From a virus: DNA of 34,439 bases. Positions within the stretch are counted from its first letter, which is position 1; each line of letters begins with the position of its first letter. Location: positions 1-34,439 of IMG/VR virus record IMGVR_UViG_3300025141_000378. The stretch is one strand, 5' to 3'. A program made the position numbers and the translations under genes. Shown here piece after piece: positions 30,286 to 34,439 of this stretch. The notes under the pieces are model-generated. The model did not search any database, was not told the DNA's origin, and saw only the letters and a list, made by a program, of their open reading frames with translations.

Positions 30286-30546
30286 TCACCAAGGTCTTTG
30301 TTCGGGGAAGCGTGCATAATAGGCGTTCAGCACCGGCCACTTGAAGTCCAGCTTTTCCGCAACCTCTGCCAGCTCCAGCCCCCCGCGTAGAGACTCGTCG
30401 CTGTCCTCCATAAACCCGCCCCATTTGTTTAGCTCGTCCATCAGATTCTGGATTGCCTTGCAACGCGGGTCTGTGTGTGGGTCTGCGCCGTAGTTAATCA
30501 CCAGCTCGTTGCCAAGCTCCATCATTAGTCTTTTTAGGTTAGTCAT
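30286..30546 (-). CDS. 86-aa hypothetical protein
   Basis: It begins MTNLKRLMMELGNELV and starts 1 nt after the upstream stop. It is acidic and helical, with Trp and Tyr residues near the end (FKWPVLNAYYARFPEQRPW). Co-translation with the upstream mini-membrane protein is likely. No family is recognised. Confidence 0.6.
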   Translation of the reverse strand: MTNLKRLMMELGNELVINYGADPHTDPRCKAIQNLMDELNKWGGFMEDSDESLRGGLELAEVAEKLDFKWPVLNAYYARFPEQRPW

Positions 30547-30547
30547 A

Positions 30548-30658
30548 TCAGTTGAAAAATATCTGCAATATTTCTTCGCCGAAACAGTAGGCCATCAAGC
30601 CAGCTGCCAGAATGACAGCTGCGCCAGCTGTCTCGATTAGTAGGGTGATGAGTTTCAT
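30548..30658 (-). CDS. 36-aa single-pass membrane peptide
   Basis: The ATG at 30658 overlaps the upstream TGA. Nearly all of the product is one hydrophobic helix (LLIETAGAAVILAAGLMAYC) with an acidic end GEEILQ. Coupling supports expression; such peptides often modulate membrane proteins of the host, but no function is assigned. Confidence 0.5.
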   Translation of the reverse strand: MKLITLLIETAGAAVILAAGLMAYCFGEEILQIFFN

Positions 30659-31014
30659 ATTATCACCCCCTCGCCCTCGCAGGCTTTGCACTCGGGGTTG
30701 ATTGCCTTTCCTCGCTCGGTTTCTATGCCGCACTCATCGCAACCGTGGGTTGCTTTCCAAATTTCGTCAGCTTCATCCTCTACCTCTTTGAGCGCGTCCC
30801 AAAATTCATCAATGCTAAAGGGGAAAGATAGCGCACGGTGTTCCGTGCCATAGTCTACCCCTTCAACTATTGACCCAACCGCAACCGTTTCGCCGGTGTA
30901 TATGAAATAAGCCCCGCAGCTTGTGTGCTTGTATGTGTTTCGCTCAACATCAACCAAGCACCTTTCACCCAGCTGCCGCGCTTCCAAAAACTCGTCAAAA
31001 TTATTTACCTTCAT
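30655..31014 (-). CDS. Hypothetical protein with C-terminal zinc ribbon
   Basis: A 119-aa protein. An N-terminal mixed domain (MKVNNFDEFLEARQLGERC..., AYFIYTGETVAVGS) and an acidic helix (DEFWDALKEVEDEADEIW) lead to CDEC...CKAC (from about residue 92), a four-cysteine zinc ribbon. ATGA overlaps join it to both neighbours. Function unknown. Confidence 0.6.
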   Translation of the reverse strand: MKVNNFDEFLEARQLGERCLVDVERNTYKHTSCGAYFIYTGETVAVGSIVEGVDYGTEHRALSFPFSIDEFWDALKEVEDEADEIWKATHGCDECGIETERGKAINPECKACEGEGVII

Positions 31015-31229
31015 AGCTCGCCCTCCGCGATTACTTGGCGTTCACCCACGCCCTGCCACGGGATGCGGTTCACGGTGAATAGGTCTTTGCCGTCAACGTG
31101 CCGAAGCTCGACACGGATGGCCCCTTTGTAGCTGGCAGCTATCGTCGCCAGCCCCGTTGTCTTATGGCCACGCGCCGTCGGCGTGGTCTTGCGCCCGCTC
31201 TGCGGGATTGTTGCGTAGTAGTGACTCAT
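31011..31229 (-). CDS. Small conserved-type phage protein
   Basis: A 72-aa protein. MSHYYATIPQSGRKTTPTARGHKTTGLATIAASYKGAIRVEL is the layout of a small beta protein seen in many phages (G-x-ATR-G-x-K-x-x-G-L...SWxGxIRV), recalled from memory. Function unknown. The start follows a long CAA-rich leader. Confidence 0.65.
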   Translation of the reverse strand: MSHYYATIPQSGRKTTPTARGHKTTGLATIAASYKGAIRVELRHVDGKDLFTVNRIPWQGVGERQVIAEGEL

Positions 31230-31268
31230 AATTTCGTTGCGTTGTTGTTGTTGGCGTTGTTGCCGTTG
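31230..31268 (-). promoter_or_regulatory. Long CAA-repeat leader of the 31229 gene
   Basis: Leftward, GCAACAACGCCAACAACAAC is followed by AACGCAACGAAATT and the ATG at 31229. This is the longest of the CAA-rich leaders, and no Shine-Dalgarno is present, so the repeat itself may promote ribosome entry. Confidence 0.5.
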
Positions 31269-31276
31269 CTACCTAT

Positions 31277-31486
31277 TCAAGAAACGCCCCCCGCTTTTTT
31301 AGGTTGGGCGAAAGTTTTTTTTCCTCGGAGCCACTCGTCCCGTAAGTTGCCCTCGCAAATATTACTCACGGGCGTGGCGCTGGGGTTATCCTTGGCGTGC
31401 TGCTCTAGTCTGTCCTTCAGCTGCTCCAGACTGTCGGCGCGATGCCCGAGTCTTGCGGTTCCTCGTGTTACGATAAAATGCTTCAT
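31277..31486 (-). CDS. 69-aa hypothetical protein
   Basis: It begins MKHFIVTRGTARLGHRADS and contains a helix (LEQLKDRLEQHAKDN) and a basic C-terminus. The start forms an ATGA overlap with the 52-aa gene upstream. No family is recognised. Confidence 0.55.
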   Translation of the reverse strand: MKHFIVTRGTARLGHRADSLEQLKDRLEQHAKDNPSATPVSNICEGNLRDEWLRGKKTFAQPKKAGGVS

Positions 31487-31641
31487 CGGTTTCGGTTCAA
31501 TATTTCAACCTCCTTTTTTAGGTCGTGCCTAATCTTTTTGCGCTCGCGTGCATACGCGCCCGCGCCTTTGCTCTGTTTGTGTACGCGCTGGCCGGTATTC
31601 CAACCGACCAACGCCCGCGCCTTTATTTTTTTAGCTGGCAT
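31483..31641 (-). CDS. 52-aa basic protein
   Basis: It starts MPAKKIKARALVGWNTGQRV and is Lys/Arg-rich. The middle KQSKGAGAYARERKK loosely recalls the KGKGSYxR motif of ArfA-type ribosome-rescue factors and of small phage proteins, but the glycine and serine positions are not all kept. It overlaps the 3' end of the upstream gene and is coupled to the next by ATGA. Confidence 0.55.
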   Translation of the reverse strand: MPAKKIKARALVGWNTGQRVHKQSKGAGAYARERKKIRHDLKKEVEILNRNR

Positions 31642-31960
31642 ATTCGTAGGGGCAGGCAATCACCATTCCCATCGTTATCGTGTTACCGTGCCGGATCGCT
31701 TCATCATAGGCGCTCGCGTCTGTGCTGTCGTGCGCGTCATCTCGGCACTTGGCAACGTACACCTTGACGGGATCGGCGCTTAGATCGTGGATTTGCACCC
31801 ACTGCTTTTGCTCCAGCTTTACAGCTATCAGCTCGCGCAACGTGTCAATCCTACCGTGCAAGATGCTCGGCGGTTTGCGGTGCGCGGCCTTTTTCTCCAG
31901 CTGGCCGAGTTCGTGGCGCAGCTGGCCCAGTGTTTTGTCGTCGTCGTTATGTAGTTTCAT
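31631..31960 (-). CDS. 109-aa hypothetical protein
   Basis: It begins MKLHNDDDKTLGQLRHELGQ. The first half is helical coiled-coil (LRHELGQLEKKAAHRK, RIDTLRELIAVKLEQKQW), the second a small domain with a cysteine pair far apart (VAKCRDD, IACPYEY). A GCAGAAAAAA stretch lies before the ATG. No family is recognised. Confidence 0.6.
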   Translation of the reverse strand: MKLHNDDDKTLGQLRHELGQLEKKAAHRKPPSILHGRIDTLRELIAVKLEQKQWVQIHDLSADPVKVYVAKCRDDAHDSTDASAYDEAIRHGNTITMGMVIACPYEYAS

Positions 31961-32033
31961 TTTTTTCTGCGCTCTCGCGCTATCGATTGTCCAACTGGCC
32001 GCCAGACAACCGAAAGCGGGGGAGGGCTGGCAG

Positions 32034-32180
32034 CTAATCCGCCAGCTGTACCCACTGCATTAATAGTCTATCCGCTCGCCGTTCCTGCGCCCGCGTAGGC
32101 TCGGCTCTTTGGTTGGTAACGTGGCGGGCTGCCCGCCTACGCTGCGCCGGTTTGCGTTTGGTGCGCGGTCTGTTATTCAC
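32034..32180 (-). CDS. 48-aa arginine-rich protein
   Basis: A GTG at 32180 overlaps the upstream TGA. The product (starting MNNRPRTKRKPAQRRRAARH) is about one third Arg/Lys and ends in MQWVQLAD. Coupling to the larger gene upstream supports expression. RNA or DNA binding is likely from charge alone. The 73 nt to the next gene contain no feature. Confidence 0.5.
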   Translation of the reverse strand: MNNRPRTKRKPAQRRRAARHVTNQRAEPTRAQERRADRLLMQWVQLAD

Positions 32181-33073
32181 AGTTGCACCTCCGATCCCTT
32201 TTGCTCGGCCTGCTCGTTGTACAGTCGGCGCACCTCTTCCATCGCCTTTGCGGGCGTGCGGTACTTGGTTTGCTCCCGCAAAACCCCAAGGTGAATCACG
32301 TCGGACGGTATAGCTGCTGCTGGTATAGTCGCGGCGCTGCCATAGCCGCACTCATAGCCCGCGCCGTCCGTGAACGGATCATTCTCTACAATCCCAAAAA
32401 GGATACGGCGCAGCATTGAGGGATGCCCCATTGCAAAAGCCACTGTATCAATATCGAGTACATTTTCAGCGCGCTTGGCGCAGACCATCGGCGCGTAAAA
32501 CTTGCCGCCCGTGGCAGTGGCGAAAGTCACCCAAATTTCACAACGAGCGCCGCTGCTCTCGATTTGATCGACCAGCGCCGCGACAGCTGCGCCACGGTTA
32601 GCAATAACGTCCGCATCAACGTGTGCGCTTGCCGTGCTGTTAATCAAAAACTTGACCAGTGGCTTTTCGCCAAGCTGATCGCCGTCGTTTACCATATGGC
32701 ACACTTCGCCTGCCACAAAGAGCGGTACGTCCGGATAAGCGCCGCCTACTGAATGTTCCAAGGCTGCGCCGCTGGTTAGCTCAGCTGCGCCGCTGGTGAA
32801 TATGTCGGTTAAATTAGCCGCGACCTTTTCGCGACCCTCATCCCAACCGGTCAGCGCCAGCTGCTCAGCAGCTGCGAAGTTGGCAGACATTGTCCACTTG
32901 GCGTAGTAATCGCCCGCCCTGCGACTGGACACGCTGTCGGCGCTGGTCTTCCATCCCGCCGACGGTTTGCCGCCCGCGAACGATACGGCCTCTGCCACGC
33001 TTGGCCACTCTGGTTGGCTGAGTGTTAATTTTCCGAAACCGCTCGGATCAAGTAAATCGGATTGATTTAGCAT
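32177..33073 (-). CDS. Partner protein of the MoxR-type ATPase (DUF7192-like)
   Basis: A 298-aa protein from the ATG at 33073 with an AAGGAAAAG site. It has an N-terminal region with FAAAEQLALTGWDEGREK (about 88-105) and a C-terminal alpha/beta region, VKFLINSTASAHVDADVIANRGAAVAALVDQIESSG..., laid out like a von Willebrand A-like fold: a strand, then a helix, then EIWVTFA. Phages often pair such proteins with MoxR/CobS-type ATPases. The resemblance to DUF7192 is from memory. It lacks a clear DxSxS metal site (it has INSTAS). Function unknown. Confidence 0.65.
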   Translation of the reverse strand: MLNQSDLLDPSGFGKLTLSQPEWPSVAEAVSFAGGKPSAGWKTSADSVSSRRAGDYYAKWTMSANFAAAEQLALTGWDEGREKVAANLTDIFTSGAAELTSGAALEHSVGGAYPDVPLFVAGEVCHMVNDGDQLGEKPLVKFLINSTASAHVDADVIANRGAAVAALVDQIESSGARCEIWVTFATATGGKFYAPMVCAKRAENVLDIDTVAFAMGHPSMLRRILFGIVENDPFTDGAGYECGYGSAATIPAAAIPSDVIHLGVLREQTKYRTPAKAMEEVRRLYNEQAEQKGSEVQL

Positions 33074-33106
33074 TGTTCTTTTCCTTTCCTTTTGTTGTTG
33101 TGGTTT
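33074..33106 (-). promoter_or_regulatory. CAA-rich leader of the 33073 gene
   Basis: Leftward, AAACCACAACAACAAAAGGA precedes AAGGAAAAGAACA and the ATG at 33073. It combines the CAA element with a good Shine-Dalgarno. Confidence 0.5.
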
Positions 33107-34274
33107 ATGCGTTGGATTTAATATCAGCTTCAATTTTTGCAATTGTCGCAGAATCTAGCGCCTTCCAAACCGCGGCAGATTCGGCCTCTTTTTGTGTTTC
33201 CCCAATCGCTAACAATTTGGCCAGCTTGACAGTGGCGCGCATTGAAACGGTATGGCGTATTTTGAGGCGCTCGACGGCCCGCCGGACAGCCTGCACGCGC
33301 TCAGCTGCTGCCAAGCCGTTCTCGTAAACACCGGCGATGCTGCGCTCGAGCTTTTCGTCGTACCCAACCGGAACGAATAAAAACCGATCGATCAGAGCGG
33401 AATCCTGCTGCTGGCGAGCGTTGTGTTCGCGGGACGCGCCGCCAAGCGCCGTGTTACCGGCCCCGAGGCAGACAAAGTCTTTATGAGCTTCAAAAATGCC
33501 GTGCGGAAAGTCGCACCGACGGTTAGCAAGCGACCCGTTTAAGCGCGTTAGCACGTTGGGATTGCTGGCGTCCATCTCATCAAAAAGAAACAGTCCGCCA
33601 CGAGTAAATGCCTTGAAAAAAGGTGTTTCGTGGTACTGGCCGCCGCCATCAACGAATCCTTGGAAATGGTGCTCGGCGCTAATTTTCGACGTGAAATAAA
33701 AATTCAACTCCAAAGCCTCGGCCAGCTGTTTGCCAAGCTCAGTTTTACCAGTGCCAGCGGGGCCGTGGCAGTAAACATCCTCGCCAGCTGCCAACTTGCG
33801 GAGCAGTGACGGGAAAACGCTGTGCGTCGGGGCGGTGATCTTTCGCGTTTTCGCGCCGCGAATAATGATTTTCTCAGTGGGCAGCTCAGTTGGCACGCGG
33901 TCGGCGATTATCTCGTTGCAAATCGCAACACACTCGTCGCGGTCGATGCCGTTCAGCAGTGATTCAACAAGTGCTTTTCTGTCAACCGGCGTAGTGGTAA
34001 CAACCGGCGCAGTGGACGGCTTCGCGTCGGCGCTGGCAGCTGCCCCGCCTACAGCTGGCAGCTGCCAGCCTTCCAGCGGGAACCGGCGCTGAATCGCCAC
34101 GGCGCGGTAGTCGCTCAGTTTATATCCTTTGACTTGGCCATTGATCCAGTCGGCAAACACTGCCCGCCAGTCGGCGCTCGGCATTGCGAGGCAGCTTGCC
34201 TTGTTGAGCTGTCTGATATAGCTGCGCAGCTCAGTTTGCTTGAGCTGCATAATATCGTTTTTGTGTTTTAGCAT
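33105..34274 (-). CDS. AAA+ ATPase, MoxR/CobS-like
   Basis: A 389-aa protein from the ATG at 34274. The N-terminal 140 residues are a helical, possibly DNA- or partner-binding domain with a Pro/Ala/Thr linker. The AAA+ core has Walker A GPAGTGKT (171-178), Walker B LFLFDEMDA (228-236), sensor-1-like GAGNTALGG (271-279) and an arginine finger in ALIDRF (R297). MoxR/CobS ATPases remodel metal-chelatase or von Willebrand A partners, and the next gene is probably that partner. As first gene of the leftward operon it is likely immediate early. Confidence 0.88.
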   Translation of the reverse strand: MLKHKNDIMQLKQTELRSYIRQLNKASCLAMPSADWRAVFADWINGQVKGYKLSDYRAVAIQRRFPLEGWQLPAVGGAAASADAKPSTAPVVTTTPVDRKALVESLLNGIDRDECVAICNEIIADRVPTELPTEKIIIRGAKTRKITAPTHSVFPSLLRKLAAGEDVYCHGPAGTGKTELGKQLAEALELNFYFTSKISAEHHFQGFVDGGGQYHETPFFKAFTRGGLFLFDEMDASNPNVLTRLNGSLANRRCDFPHGIFEAHKDFVCLGAGNTALGGASREHNARQQQDSALIDRFLFVPVGYDEKLERSIAGVYENGLAAAERVQAVRRAVERLKIRHTVSMRATVKLAKLLAIGETQKEAESAAVWKALDSATIAKIEADIKSNA

Positions 34275-34298
34275 TGTTTTATTTTGTTGTGTTGTGGC
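34275..34298 (-). promoter_or_regulatory. CAA-rich leader of the AAA+ gene
   Basis: Leftward, CCACAACACAACAAAATAAA precedes ACA and the ATG at 34274. There is no Shine-Dalgarno. TATACAAT at 34307-34314 (leftward) could be a -10 for the leftward operon, with no clear -35. Confidence 0.4.
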
Positions 34299-34371
34299 GT
34301 GATTGCCATTGTATAGTTCAACAAACAGCTGGCGCATTTGCGGTTGGGATGGCAAAAAGGTTGCCGGTTTT

Positions 34372-34439
34372 ATGTCAAAGAGAATTGATGCCGCGCAACT
34401 GAAGTTGGCGAAGGCGATGCGAAAAGAGGGCAAAAGCTG
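34372..34439 (+). CDS. Start of a rightward gene, perhaps helix-turn-helix; cut by the right edge
   Basis: ATG at 34372 opens a frame MSKRIDAAQLKLAKAMRKEG... that runs to the window end (22 codons). The helix followed by KEGKS resembles the first helix of resolvase or transposase-type HTH domains (R-EGKS-ysxIA). An AAGG lies 14 nt upstream. It diverges from the AAA+ gene, so 34275-34371 would be a divergent promoter region. Too short for certainty. Confidence 0.4.
   Translation, partial: MSKRIDAAQLKLAKAMRKEGKS

Noticed and set aside
30259-31520. Repeated TTTTTTAGGT strings as a regulatory motif
   Set aside because: Two of the four copies lie inside coding frames where they encode ordinary Leu-Lys codons; not convincing as a shared site.
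32181-32351. Extension of the Arg-rich 48-aa gene
   Set aside because: It overlaps the end of the VWA-like gene in another frame; the GTGA overlap gives a natural start.

Overview
The window is part of the genome of a tailed double-stranded DNA phage (Caudoviricetes), probably temperate and probably short-tailed. The evidence is a TerL terminase, a large portal of the podoviral connector type, a scaffold, a capsid protein, a fibre, a holin/lipoprotein lysis cluster, a tyrosine recombinase beside a tRNA-Cys-like sequence, and a replication module with DnaB. No tail tube, tape-measure or tail-terminator gene is present. Both ends are cut through genes. The host is not identifiable with certainty. 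A lipoprotein in the lysis cluster suggests an outer membrane, and the integrase active-site variant recalls, from memory only, recombinases of the Verrucomicrobia/Planctomycetes group.

Layout: (1) 1-636, leftward: the start of a collagen-like fibre gene running off the left edge. (2) 722-15484, rightward late genes: terminase, a Cys-rich protein, portal, three glycosyltransferase-like genes, scaffold, capsid, a small virion protein, a 1230-aa fibre and two companions. (3) 15490-16335: lysis cluster with two small membrane proteins and a lipoprotein nested in another gene. (4) 16381-17489, leftward: a small gene and the integrase, next to a tRNA-Cys-like element that may be attP. (5) 17755-27379, rightward early genes: RHH regulator, dNMP kinase, several PD-(D/E)XK nucleases, a replication protein with an internal iteron array (candidate origin), DnaB helicase, a structured leader, a stand-alone DnaA domain IV, and the two enzymes that turn GDP-mannose into GDP-L-fucose. 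(6) 27558-34274, leftward: about twenty mostly small, translationally coupled genes beginning with a MoxR-type AAA+ ATPase and its neighbour and ending with an RlpA-like protein. (7) 34372-end, rightward: the start of a possible helix-turn-helix gene.

The most striking system is sugar metabolism. GMD and GDP-fucose synthase are made with the early genes, and three glycosyltransferases sit inside the head-assembly operon between portal and scaffold. Together they could supply and attach L-fucose, either to the virion or to the host surface. The other outstanding signal is a highly iterated palindrome, CAGCTG. It occurs about 110 times by hand count, where roughly ten would be expected from composition, and it is completely absent from about 5.2 kb covering the fibre genes, which suggests that block was acquired separately.
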